Assembly: GCF_035994185.1 (NCBI RefSeq)
Contig: NZ_CP108538.1
Location: 3,938,501 to 4,002,500 of the forward strand
Reading direction: 5' to 3'
Source of the DNA: Streptomyces sp. NBC_01217
Lineage (GTDB): Bacteria > Actinomycetota > Actinomycetes > Streptomycetales > Streptomycetaceae
Length of the DNA stretch: 64,000 nt
The notes beneath the pieces were generated by a model that ran no database searches, had not been told where the DNA came from, and saw nothing but the letters and a program-made list of their open reading frames with translations. The translations under genes and the position numbers were made by a program. Shown here one piece after another: positions 41,174-49,642 of the stretch; the first letter of the stretch is position 1, and each line of letters opens with the position of its first letter.

Positions 41174-41998
41174 ATGCACCCCAGGAAGCGGCAGCGCAAG
41201 AACGCGTCGGCGATGAAACTCGTGGGCAAGCTGGTCGGCGTGTTCCGCGTGGCGGCCGGCCTGACCCAGGCCCAGCTGGCGGACCGAGTGGGCCACCAGG
41301 TGGAGACGATCGCCTCCATCGAACAGGGCAGGCGCGCGCTGCTGCCGGACCTGGCCCGCCAGTTGGACCAGTTACTGGAAACGAAGAAGGCACTGGAGAC
41401 GGCGGTGGACAACATGCCGGAGATCGACCTGATCCCGGCGTGGGCGGAGCAGTACATGGACTTGGAGCGGTGCGCACTTGCCCTCTGCTTCTTCGCAAAC
41501 CAGGTTTTGCCGGGCCTGCTTCAGACCGAGAACTATGCCCGCGCCGTCTTCGACAGCCGAGTTCCCACGTTCAGCAGGGAAGAGATCGATTACCACGTCG
41601 GCATGCGCCTGGAGCGTCAGGAGATCCTGCACCGCAAAGTGCCCCCGACCACCAGCTTCGTCATCTCCGAGGCTGTCCTCCGAGACCGGCTCGGAGGCGA
41701 CGAGGTGTACCGGGAGACCTTGCGCCACCTTCGCGCATGCGCCGACCTGCCGGGCATCACCCTCCAAGTCATCCCGCTCGGCCGACAAACTCACGCGGGG
41801 CTCGACGGGCCGTTCATCCTGCTGGAGACACCGGACTACCAGCACATCGCCTACACCGAAACTCAGCGCGGCAGCCAACTCATCTCCGACCCGGACGAGA
41901 TCAGCATCCTCGCGCAGAGGTATGCGATGCTGCGGACGCAGGCCCTCAACACCGAGGAAACGAGGGACCTGTTGGACCGGCTGCTAGGAGAGCAATGA
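41174..41998 (+). CDS. XRE-family regulator with DUF5753 (WhiJ-like), TTA-containing
   Basis: A protein of 274 residues. The basic N-terminus leads to a helix-turn-helix (LVGVFRVAAGLTQAQLADRVGHQVETIASIEQGRR, residues about 20-54). The DUF5753 domain covers about 88-265, with AWAEQYMDLERCALALCFF and VLPGLLQTENYARAVF. This is the WhiJ/AbaA-associated architecture linked to streptomycete development. Leu 67 is coded by TTA (41372-41374), so translation should need the bldA tRNA. The stop overlaps the DUF397 start in ATGA (41995-41998). Confidence 0.93.
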   Translation: MHPRKRQRKNASAMKLVGKLVGVFRVAAGLTQAQLADRVGHQVETIASIEQGRRALLPDLARQLDQLLETKKALETAVDNMPEIDLIPAWAEQYMDLERCALALCFFANQVLPGLLQTENYARAVFDSRVPTFSREEIDYHVGMRLERQEILHRKVPPTTSFVISEAVLRDRLGGDEVYRETLRHLRACADLPGITLQVIPLGRQTHAGLDGPFILLETPDYQHIAYTETQRGSQLISDPDEISILAQRYAMLRTQALNTEETRDLLDRLLGEQ

Positions 41999-42234
41999 GC
42001 ACCGCACGTGAGTGGTTCAAGTCCAGCTACAGCGGCAGCGATGGCGGCGAGTGCCTCGAAGTCGCCTACGAATGGCACAAGTCGAGCTACAGCGGCAGCG
42101 AGGGTGGCGAATGCGTCGAGATCGCCGCGCACCCCGCCGCCGTGCACGTCCGCGACTCCAAGAACCCCGACGGCCCCGCCCTCACCCTGGCCCCCGCCAC
42201 CTGGTCGGCCTTCGCCGCGCACGTCGGAGGCTGA
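41995..42234 (+). CDS. DUF397 protein with duplicated N-terminal motif
   Basis: A protein of 79 residues. DUF397 proteins are small partners of XRE-DUF5753 regulators, proposed to relieve repression. Here the hallmark WxKSSYSGSxGGECxExA occurs twice: residues about 7-24 and 27-44 (EWFKSSYSGSDGGECLEVA, EWHKSSYSGSEGGECVEIA). The usual C-terminus (VHVRDSKNPDGPALTLAPATWSAF) occurs once. The start overlaps the regulator's stop by 4 bases. The duplication sits at an exact 20-residue (60-base) step. Confidence 0.92.
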   Translation: MSTAREWFKSSYSGSDGGECLEVAYEWHKSSYSGSEGGECVEIAAHPAAVHVRDSKNPDGPALTLAPATWSAFAAHVGG

Positions 42235-42295
42235 GCGCCGGGAACGAACCGGGCCGGACGGCCGATTGTCAGTGGCGGCCCGTACGCTCACCGGC

Positions 42296-43087
42296 ATGGC
42301 GACGCTTCCGAACCCGCTCCCGTCCCTGGCCACGTCAGGGCTTCAACTCCCGCCAGGATCACTGGTGGACGCCACGGCCGACGGCCCGTGGCACGAACCG
42401 CTGCTCTGGTACGCGGACGGCCCCGCGTCCCCTGGGACGTGGGCCGGGCTGCGTGCGGCAGGCCGGGCGGTCGGGCTCCTGCCCGTACTGATCGACGGCG
42501 GGAGACGCGACCAGTGGCCCGACACCTGGGACCTCGCCCCGGACCGGACGTCCTACCCGGGTGATCACGACGCCGAGGAGGTGCTCGGCGAGTACTGGGC
42601 GGATTGCGCACCCGACGAACTCGACGCCGAGGACGGCGAATGGCCGGGCCTGGCACCCGCTCCTGCCGCCGACGGACCCGACACCCCGGACGACCTCGCG
42701 GCCGAGGTGGCCGACCAGTCCACCGGCCCGGAAGGCTGGTTCCCCGGCGCACGCCTCGCGCTCGTCCCGGCGCGGCGCAGCGCGGACATACCGGCGGCGA
42801 TCGGCTGGTCGGGACCGGTCAACCACGAGGACGACACCGCCCGGCTGTGCGCAGTGCTCCGCTCCTGGGAGGACCGCTTCGGCATACGGGTCGTGGCGCT
42901 CGGCTTCGACACCCTGACCGTCTCGGTCGGGCGCCCGCCCACGACCCCGGCGGAGGCACGGGCGCTCGCCGCCGAGCACTTCGCGTTCTGCCCGGACAAC
43001 ATCAACCAGAACCCGCCGTACGACCTGGATGTGTACGCCGAGAAGATTCTGCTGAACCAGGAGACCTGGCACTTCTGGTGGGACTGA
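42296..43087 (+). CDS. DUF4253 domain protein
   Basis: A cytoplasmic protein of 263 residues. The C-terminal half (LVPARRSADIPAAIGWSG to the end, with NINQNPPYDLDVYAEKILLNQETWHFWWD) is the DUF4253 signature. The N-terminal part is Pro/Asp-rich and variable. The function is unknown. It is a monocistronic-looking gene 61 bases after the DUF397 gene. Confidence 0.85.
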   Translation: MATLPNPLPSLATSGLQLPPGSLVDATADGPWHEPLLWYADGPASPGTWAGLRAAGRAVGLLPVLIDGGRRDQWPDTWDLAPDRTSYPGDHDAEEVLGEYWADCAPDELDAEDGEWPGLAPAPAADGPDTPDDLAAEVADQSTGPEGWFPGARLALVPARRSADIPAAIGWSGPVNHEDDTARLCAVLRSWEDRFGIRVVALGFDTLTVSVGRPPTTPAEARALAAEHFAFCPDNINQNPPYDLDVYAEKILLNQETWHFWWD

Positions 43088-43135
43088 GTACGACAGCTCA
43101 TGCGGCGTCCCCGGACGCCGAGTTGACTCGTACGC

Positions 43136-43480
43136 ATGGCCGAAGCAACCCCACAGCCCCGTCCCTCGCACGCCTGGATCGCGTCACTGATCTCCACGGT
43201 CGTGACGCTTCCGCTCGCGTTCGTCGTCCTGGTCTTCGGCGGGCTCTCGCCGATGGCCTGCGACTCCTGCTCGGAATCCGGCTCCGACCGGTTCGACACC
43301 AGTTTCGAAGCCGCTTGGGCCGTTCTCAGCTGCGGCCTGGTCCTGGCCCTGATCGTGCTGATCGCGAGCTGGGTGTTCAAGAGGCGCAGGCCGCCGACCT
43401 GTGTCTCGCTCGCCGTGCTCGCCCCCGGCACGGTCGTCATCACGTGGGCGGCGTTCATGGCCCTGATCGACTGGCCCTGA
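43136..43480 (+). CDS. Small membrane protein of unknown function
   Basis: A protein of 114 residues with three predicted helices: residues about 14-38 (WIASLISTVVTLPLAFVVLV), 58-80 (AAWAVLSCGLVLALIVLIAS) and 92-112. A CDSCSESGSD loop between the first two may be extracytoplasmic. Family unknown. Confidence 0.65.
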   Translation: MAEATPQPRPSHAWIASLISTVVTLPLAFVVLVFGGLSPMACDSCSESGSDRFDTSFEAAWAVLSCGLVLALIVLIASWVFKRRRPPTCVSLAVLAPGTVVITWAAFMALIDWP

Positions 43481-43621
43481 GCAACCCTGGAGGCCCCGGC
43501 CATCCACCCCGCCCCCGCGGGGAGTTCGAACAATCACCGACCGGACTCTACCCATCGGTAACCAAGGGTTGGCACGATGCGCACGACGCAACGGCCCCAC
43601 CCCTCACCCAAGGAGACCGAC

Positions 43622-44275
43622 ATGGCGGCATTCGGCCGGCTCAAAAACATCGCCACAACCGCGCTCCTCACCGCGGCACTCGCCACGGGCACCGCGCTCC
43701 CGGCACTGGCCGCGACCCCCACCGCAGCCCCCGCCCCCGCGACCACCACCGCGACCGCGTCTGCGACTTCGGCTTCGGCGAAGCCGGACTACGCGACCTG
43801 GCAGGCAGACATCGCCGCCGTCCTGGACCAGGCGGACGCCTACGTCGACGGACGCACCGCCTCACTGCCCGCCGGGGAGAAGCCCGCCATCGTCCTGGAC
43901 ATCGACAACACGTCGCTGGAAACGGACTACTCGTGGGCCTTCCCGACCCCGGCGATACACCGGACCCTCGCCCTGACGGAATTCGCCCACGCCCGGGGCG
44001 TCAAGATCTTCTTCGTGTCGGCCCGTCCGAACTTCATCGAGTCGATCACCCGGTACAACCTGACGTCGGTCGGCTACCCGGTCGACGGCCTCTACGGCCG
44101 GTCGATAGGCGACCTGTTCTCCGAGGTCAGCGCGTTCAAGACGGCCCAGCGGGTGAAGATCGAGAAGAACGGCTACACGATCATCGCCAACATCGGCAAC
44201 AACACCACCGACCTGACTGGCGGCCACGCCGAACGCACCTTCAAGCTCCCCGACTACAACGGCGAACTCTCCTGA
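43622..44275 (+). CDS. Secreted HAD-family acid phosphatase (class B-like)
   Basis: A protein of 217 residues. The signal peptide is LLTAALATGTALPALA, with cleavage near residue 30, followed by an Ala/Thr/Pro linker. The HAD nucleophile is in IVLDIDNTSLETDY (Asp 93, Asp 95), then a second motif IFFVSARPNFIE and a late NIGNNTTDLTGGHAE. It resembles plant VSP/HAD class B acid phosphatases, so it should release phosphate from phosphomonoesters outside the cell. ATG 43622 has AAGGAG ahead. Confidence 0.86.
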   Translation: MAAFGRLKNIATTALLTAALATGTALPALAATPTAAPAPATTTATASATSASAKPDYATWQADIAAVLDQADAYVDGRTASLPAGEKPAIVLDIDNTSLETDYSWAFPTPAIHRTLALTEFAHARGVKIFFVSARPNFIESITRYNLTSVGYPVDGLYGRSIGDLFSEVSAFKTAQRVKIEKNGYTIIANIGNNTTDLTGGHAERTFKLPDYNGELS

Positions 44276-44295
44276 AGACGCTCTCACCGCGTCCT

Positions 44296-44328
44296 CGCCC
44301 TGCCCAGGACCCCGGTCCGGGCAGGGCG
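44296..44328 (+). terminator. Hairpin after the acid phosphatase
   Basis: CGCCCTGCCC (44296-44305) pairs with GGGCAGGGCG (44319-44328), extended by GGACC/GGTCC inside. It separates this gene from convergent hemB. Confidence 0.65.
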
Positions 44329-44365
44329 GGCAAGGGGGGCGACGGCCCGCACCCTCACTCAGCCG

Positions 44366-45364
44366 CTACGCGCGGCCCAGCCGCTGCGCGACCTCCGTCG
44401 CCCAGTACGTCAGGATCATCTGCGCACCGGCCCGGCGGATGCCGGTCAGGCTCTCCATGATCGCCGCGTCCCGGTCGATCCAGCCTCGCTCGGCGGCGGC
44501 CTCGATCATCGCGTACTCGCCACTGATCTGGTACGCGGCGACCGGCACGTCCACCGAGTCGGCGACCTTCGCGAGGATGTCCAGGTACGGTCCGGCCGGC
44601 TTGACCATGACCATGTCGGCGCCCTCTTCGAGGTCGAGCGCCAGCTCGCGCAGGGACTCGCGGGCGTTCGCCGGGTCCTGCTGGTACGTCTTGCGGTCGC
44701 CCTTGAGCGAGGAGCCGACGGCCTCGCGGAACGGCCCGTAGAACGCCGAGGAGTACTTGGCCGTGTAGGCGAGGATCGAGACGTCCTCGTGGCCCGTCTG
44801 GTCGAGCGCGTCGCGGACGACGCCGACCTGGCCGTCCATCATGCCGCTGGGGCCGACCACATGGGCGCCCGCGTCGGCCTGGACCTGGGCCATCTCGGCG
44901 TACCGCTCCAGCGTCGCGTCGTTGTCGACGCGGCCGTCGGCGGTCAGGACACCGCAGTGGCCGTGGTCGGTGTACTCGTCCAGGCACAGGTCGGACATGA
45001 CGACGAGCTCGTCACCGACCTCGTCGCGCACCGCGCGCAGGGCGACCTGGAGGATGCCGTCCGGGTCCGTGCCCGCCGTGCCGCGGGCGTCCTTCTTCTC
45101 GTCCAGGGGGACGCCGAAGAGCATGATCCCGGAGACCCCGGCCGACACCGCCTCGACGGCGGCCTTCCGCAGGGTGTCCAGGGTGTGCTGCTGGACGCCG
45201 GGCATGGCCGAGATGGCGACGGGCGCGTCGATGCCCTCGCGTACGAACGCGGGCAGGATCAGATTCGCCGGGTCGAGCCGTGTCTCGGCGACCATGCGCC
45301 GCATCGCCGGGGTAGTCCGCAGCCGCCGGGGCCGGGCGCCGGGGAAGTTTCCGTACACAGTCAT
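44366..45364 (-). CDS. hemB: Delta-aminolevulinic acid dehydratase (porphobilinogen synthase)
   Basis: Condenses two 5-aminolevulinate molecules to porphobilinogen. The protein has 332 residues. The catalytic lysines are Lys 203 in [15 protein letters not shown] and Lys 255 in [12 protein letters not shown]; the zinc-type Cys/His cluster is in [13 protein letters not shown] (Cys 127, His 135, Cys 137). It is separated from hemD by a 125-base gap with a strong hairpin, so it may have its own promoter while following the rex-hemACD operon. Confidence 0.97.
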   Translation of the reverse strand: MTVYGNFPGARPRRLRTTPAMRRMVAETRLDPANLILPAFVREGIDAPVAISAMPGVQQHTLDTLRKAAVEAVSAGVSGIMLFGVPLDEKKDARGTAGTDPDGILQVALRAVRDEVGDELVVMSDLCLDEYTDHGHCGVLTADGRVDNDATLERYAEMAQVQADAGAHVVGPSGMMDGQVGVVRDALDQTGHEDVSILAYTAKYSSAFYGPFREAVGSSLKGDRKTYQQDPANARESLRELALDLEEGADMVMVKPAGPYLDILAKVADSVDVPVAAYQISGEYAMIEAAAERGWIDRDAAIMESLTGIRRAGAQMILTYWATEVAQRLGRA

Positions 45365-45436
45365 CCTTCGAGATTAGACCCGTACACATCACCGTCTTAC
45401 CGACACCTGCGCCGGGAAAACGGCCGCGGAAACGGG

Positions 45437-45470
45437 CAGGGGCCCGGCCGCCGAAGCAGCCGGGCCCCTG
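45437..45470 (-). terminator. Hairpin between hemD and hemB
   Basis: CAGGGGCCCGGC (45437-45448) pairs with GCCGGGCCCCTG (45459-45470), a 12-base stem and 10-base loop, 20 bases after the minus-strand hemD stop. It should end or attenuate the rex-hem transcript before hemB. Confidence 0.7.
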
Positions 45471-45489
45471 ACACCGTCAAACAGGCCGG

Positions 45490-47160
45490 TCAGGTCGTCG
45501 TACGACGCCGCCGTGCGCCGGGACGCCGCTCGCTCGGCCGCGTCACCGGGTCACCGGCCTCCTTCGCCGCCTCCCGGCGCTGCGCGCCGAACTCGGCGAG
45601 GGCCGCGGCCAGCTTGTGCACCGTAGGTTCCGGCGACAGGACGTCGACGCGCAGGCCGTGCTCCTCCGCGGTCTTCGCCGTCGCCGGGCCGATACACGCG
45701 ATGACCGTCACGTTGTGCGGCTTGCCCGCGATGCCGACGAGGTTGCGCACGGTCGAGGACGAGGTGAAGAGCACCGCGTCGAAACCGCCGCCCTTGATGG
45801 CCTCACGCGTGTCGGCGGGCGGCGGCGAGGCGCGGACCGTGCGGTACGCGGTGACGTCGTCGACCTCCCAGCCCAGCTCGATGAGCCCGGCCACCAGCGT
45901 CTCGGTGGCGATGTCGGCGCGCGGCAGGAAGACCCGGTCGATGGGGTCGAAGACGGGGTCGTACGGCGGCCAGTCCTCCAGCAGACCGGCGGCGGACTGC
46001 TCGCCGGACGGCACCAGGTCCGGCTTCACACCGAAGTCGACGAGCGCGGCGGCGGTCTGCTCGCCGACGGCCGCGACCTTGATCCCGGCGAAGGCACGGG
46101 CGTCGAGCCCGTACTCCTCGAACTTCTCCCGGACGGCCTTCACGGCATTGACGCTGGTGAAGGCGATCCACTCGTAGCGGCCCGTGACCAGGCCCTTGAC
46201 CGCGCGCTCCATCTGCTGGGGCGTACGAGGCGGCTCGACGGCGATCGTCGGGACCTCGTGCGGCACTGCACCGTACGAACGGAGCTGGTCGGAGAGCGAC
46301 GCCGCCTGCTCCTTGGTACGCGGGACGAGCACCTTCCAGCCGAACAGCGGCTTGGACTCGAACCACGCGAGCTGGTCGCGCTGGGCGGCGGAGCTTCGCT
46401 CACCGACCACGGCTATGACGGGCTGGTGCCCCTCCGGCGACGGAAGGACCTTCGCCTGCTTCAGGACCTGGGCGATCGTCCCGAGGGTCGCCGTCCAGGT
46501 GCGCTGGCGGGTGGTCGTACCGGCCACCGTCACGGTCAGCGGGGTGTCGGGCTTGCGGCCCGCCGAGACCAGCTCACCGGCGGCCGAGGCCACCGAGTCC
46601 AGGCTCGTCGAGATGACGGCCGTGGCATCGCTCGCGCCGACCTCGCTCCAGCAGCGGTCGGAGGCGGTACGCGCGTCGACGAACCGGACGTCGGTGCCCT
46701 GCGCGTCACGCAGCGGCACACCGGCGTACGCGGGCACGCCCACGGCGTTGGCGACGCCCGGCACGACCTCGAAGGGGATGCCGGCGGTGGCGCAGGCGAG
46801 CATCTCGGCACCGGCGTTCCCGTCCAGTCCCGGGTCGCCCGAGACGGCACGGACGACCCGCCTGCCGCCCTTCGCGGCCTCCATGACAAGATTGGCCGCG
46901 TCCCTGAGAACGGGCACACCGGCGGGTGTTGACTGCGCGTCAACAACCGTCAGCTCGGGCGTGCTTACGCCTGCCCGCGCATGGCAGCGAACGACGCCTA
47001 GGACGTCCGGTTCGGCGACAAGGACGTCCGCGCTCGCGAGCGCCTCGACGGCGCGCAGAGTCAGCAGTCCCGGATCGCCGGGACCGGCGCCGAGGAAGGT
47101 GACGTGCCCTTGTGCGGACAGGGCCGGAAAGTCGGATGCGGCGGGGCCGGTGGGGCTCAA
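45490..47160 (-). CDS. hemD: CobA-HemD fusion: uroporphyrinogen-III methyltransferase/synthase
   Basis: A protein of 556 residues. The N-terminal SUMT-like methyltransferase (residues about 17-250) begins GHVTFLGAGPGDPGLLTLRAVEAL, with SGDPG and GTTTRQRTW motifs. The C-terminal uroporphyrinogen-III synthase (about 270-530) has FTSVNAVKAV and LFTSSSTVRNL. One protein thus closes the tetrapyrrole ring and can start methylation toward cobalamin and sirohaem. The start is TTG 47160, overlapping the hemC stop as TTGA, with GGGGGAG eight bases upstream. The C-terminal tail is Arg-rich. Confidence 0.95.
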   Translation of the reverse strand: MSPTGPAASDFPALSAQGHVTFLGAGPGDPGLLTLRAVEALASADVLVAEPDVLGVVRCHARAGVSTPELTVVDAQSTPAGVPVLRDAANLVMEAAKGGRRVVRAVSGDPGLDGNAGAEMLACATAGIPFEVVPGVANAVGVPAYAGVPLRDAQGTDVRFVDARTASDRCWSEVGASDATAVISTSLDSVASAAGELVSAGRKPDTPLTVTVAGTTTRQRTWTATLGTIAQVLKQAKVLPSPEGHQPVIAVVGERSSAAQRDQLAWFESKPLFGWKVLVPRTKEQAASLSDQLRSYGAVPHEVPTIAVEPPRTPQQMERAVKGLVTGRYEWIAFTSVNAVKAVREKFEEYGLDARAFAGIKVAAVGEQTAAALVDFGVKPDLVPSGEQSAAGLLEDWPPYDPVFDPIDRVFLPRADIATETLVAGLIELGWEVDDVTAYRTVRASPPPADTREAIKGGGFDAVLFTSSSTVRNLVGIAGKPHNVTVIACIGPATAKTAEEHGLRVDVLSPEPTVHKLAAALAEFGAQRREAAKEAGDPVTRPSERRPGARRRRTTT

Positions 47161-48143
47161 AGTGCTCGCTCCCCCATAAGACCGGCCGCACCCTTGGCGA
47201 GCATCTCGGCCGCGAGTTCGCGACCGAGGGCCGCCGCGTCGTCGTGCGACGTGGGGACGGGACCGGTGATGGACATCTGTACCAGCGAGGCGCCGTCGGT
47301 GGAACCGACGACACCGCGCAGGCGCAGTTCATTGACAGCCTGTCCGTCGACCAGGAGGTCGGCCAGCGCACCCACAGGTGCGGAGCAGCCGGCCTCCAGG
47401 GCGGCGAGCAGGGAACGCTCGGCGGTCACGGCGACCCGGGTGTACGGGTCGTCGAGCTCGGCGAGCGCGGCGGCGAGGTCCGCGCTGGTCGCAGCGCATT
47501 CGATCGCCAGTGCTCCCTGGCCGGGAGCGGGCAGGACGGTGTCGACCGACAGGAAGTCGGTCACCTCACCGGTCCGGCCGAGGCGGCTGAGACCGGCCGC
47601 GGCGAGTACCACCGCGTCCAGCTCCCCGCTTCGTACAAATCCGATACGCGTATCGACGTTCCCCCGGATCGGCACGGTCTCGATGTCGAGGCCGTGGCTG
47701 CGGGCGTACGCGTTGAGCTGCGCCATGCGGCGCGGCGAGCCGGTGCCGATGCGGGCACCGGACGGCAGCTGCTCGAAGGTCAGCCCGTCCCGCGCCACCA
47801 GTGCGTCGCGCGGGTCCTCGCGCACCGGTACGGCGGCCAGCACGAGGCCCTCGGGCTGAGCGGTGGGCAGGTCCTTGAGCGAGTGGACGGCGAAGTCCAC
47901 CTCGCCGCGCAGCAGCGCGGCGCGCAGCGCGGCGACGAACACGCCGGTGCCGCCGATCTGCGCGAGGTGCTCACGGGAGGTGTCGCCGTACGTGGTGATC
48001 TCGACGAGTTCGACGGCGCGCCCGGTCACCTCACTGACCGCGTCGGCGACGAGGCCGGACTGCGCCATGGCGAGCTTGCTGCGCCGGGTCCCCAGTCTCA
48101 GCGGCCGGGTGGCCCCCGCGCCCTGGGGTGAGTTGTCGGTCAT
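47157..48143 (-). CDS. hemC: Hydroxymethylbilane synthase (porphobilinogen deaminase)
   Basis: Polymerises four porphobilinogens. The protein has 328 residues. The dipyrromethane cofactor Cys 253 is in EAGCSAPVGAL. Substrate-site arginines occur in RLGTRRSKLA, SPRRMAQL and IRGNVDTR. The ATG overlaps the hemA stop by 4 bases, and the end overlaps the hemD TTG start. Confidence 0.97.
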   Translation of the reverse strand: MTDNSPQGAGATRPLRLGTRRSKLAMAQSGLVADAVSEVTGRAVELVEITTYGDTSREHLAQIGGTGVFVAALRAALLRGEVDFAVHSLKDLPTAQPEGLVLAAVPVREDPRDALVARDGLTFEQLPSGARIGTGSPRRMAQLNAYARSHGLDIETVPIRGNVDTRIGFVRSGELDAVVLAAAGLSRLGRTGEVTDFLSVDTVLPAPGQGALAIECAATSADLAAALAELDDPYTRVAVTAERSLLAALEAGCSAPVGALADLLVDGQAVNELRLRGVVGSTDGASLVQMSITGPVPTSHDDAAALGRELAAEMLAKGAAGLMGERAL

Positions 48144-49642
48144 GACCGCCCTCGATTCGGGTCGTTCAGGTCTGCCCGGGAGACGGCGGCGACCGTCTGC
48201 GGGTCGAGGTCGAAGAGTTCCCGCAGCGCATCGGCGTACCCGGCGCCGCCGGGCTCGCTGGCGAGCTGCTTGACCCGCACGGTGGGCGCGTGCAGGAGCT
48301 TGTCGACGACGCGGCGCACGGTCTGCGTGATCTCGGCGCGCTGCTTCTCGTCCAGGTCGGGGAGGCGTCCGTCGAGCCGCGCGATCTCGCCCGCGACCAC
48401 TCCGGCGGCCATCGTGCGCAGGGCGACGACGGTCGGGGTGATGTGGGCGGCGCGCTGGGCGGCACCGAAGGCGGCGACCTCGTCGGCGACGATGGTGCGC
48501 ACCTGGTCCACATCGGCGGCCATCGGGGCGTCCGCGGACGCCTCGGCGAGCGACTCGATGTCGACGAGGCGCACGCCGTCGAGGCGGGCGGTGGCGCCGT
48601 CGATGTCACGCGGCATGGCGAGGTCGAGCAGGGCGAGGCGGACGGGGCCGGTGCCCTGGGCGGGCACGGTGGTCCGGCGGACGGCCTGGCGCACCGTGCC
48701 GGAGGTGCCGTTCTCCACCCAGGCGGCGTGCCGGTCGGAGTCGGCGGGCGGCGCGGGCACGGACGCGGCGGGTGCGGCGGGCGCCTCGGCGGCGGGGTCG
48801 AAGGCCAGGCCGAGCGCTCCGGCGACGGCCTCGGCGGTCAGCACGAGCCCCGTCGCGCCGGTGCACGAGACGACGACGTCGGCACGTGTCAGTTCGTCAC
48901 AGACCGCGGCCATCTCCACGGCGCGAGCGGTCACTCCGGTGCCACCGGGCTGGGCCAGGATCTCGACGAGCCGGTCCGCGCGGGCCCGGGTCCGGTTGGC
49001 GACGGTGATCTCGGAGACACCGGCGCGGGCCAGGGTGGCGGCGGCCAGCGAGGACATCGAACCGGCGCCGATCACCAGGGCGCGCTTGCCCCTGGCCCAG
49101 TCGGCGACGTCCGCACCGGCGGCGAGCTGTTCGAGACCGAAGGTGACGAGCGACTGCCCGGCCCGGTCGATCCCGGTCTCGCTGTGGGCGCGCTTGCCGA
49201 CCCGCAGGGACTGCTGGAACAGGTCGTTCAGCAGCCGGCCCGCGGTGTGCAGCTCCTGCCCCAGCGCGAGCGCGTCCTTGATCTGCCCGAGGATCTGGCC
49301 CTCGCCGACGACCATCGAGTCCAGCCCACAGGCCACCGAGAAGAGGTGGTGGACGGCCCGGTCCTCGTAGTGCACATAGAGATACGGAGTGAGCTCGTCC
49401 AGTCCGACGCCGCTGTGCTGGGCGAGGAGCGTGGACAGCTCGGCGACGCCCGCGTGGAACTTGTCCACGTCGGCGTACAGCTCGATGCGGTTGCAGGTGG
49501 CCAGCGCGGCCGCCTCGACCGCGGGTTCCGCGGCGAGGGCGTCCTGGAGGAGCTTGGCCTGCGTCTCGGCAGCCAGCGATGCCCGCTCCAGTACGGAGAC
49601 GGGGGCGCTGCGGTGGCTCAGCCCTACGACGAGAAGACTCAT
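48140..49642 (-). CDS. hemA: Glutamyl-tRNA reductase
   Basis: Reduces glutamyl-tRNA to glutamate-1-semialdehyde, the first committed step of the C5 route to haem. The protein has 500 residues. The thioester Cys 50 is in ATCNRIELYAD; the NADPH site is LVIGAGSMSSLAAATLA; the dimerisation helix is at the C-terminus. An Ala/Pro-rich insert lies at about residues 288-330. The ATG overlaps the rex stop by 4 bases. The product feeds HemL, encoded at 7.6-8.9 kb. Confidence 0.97.
   Translation of the reverse strand: MSLLVVGLSHRSAPVSVLERASLAAETQAKLLQDALAAEPAVEAAALATCNRIELYADVDKFHAGVAELSTLLAQHSGVGLDELTPYLYVHYEDRAVHHLFSVACGLDSMVVGEGQILGQIKDALALGQELHTAGRLLNDLFQQSLRVGKRAHSETGIDRAGQSLVTFGLEQLAAGADVADWARGKRALVIGAGSMSSLAAATLARAGVSEITVANRTRARADRLVEILAQPGGTGVTARAVEMAAVCDELTRADVVVSCTGATGLVLTAEAVAGALGLAFDPAAEAPAAPAASVPAPPADSDRHAAWVENGTSGTVRQAVRRTTVPAQGTGPVRLALLDLAMPRDIDGATARLDGVRLVDIESLAEASADAPMAADVDQVRTIVADEVAAFGAAQRAAHITPTVVALRTMAAGVVAGEIARLDGRLPDLDEKQRAEITQTVRRVVDKLLHAPTVRVKQLASEPGGAGYADALRELFDLDPQTVAAVSRADLNDPNRGRS

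Noticed and set aside
41150..41180. tRNA-like GTTCGAAC before the XRE gene
   Set aside because: No acceptor or anticodon stems; it lies in the 5' flank of the XRE gene.
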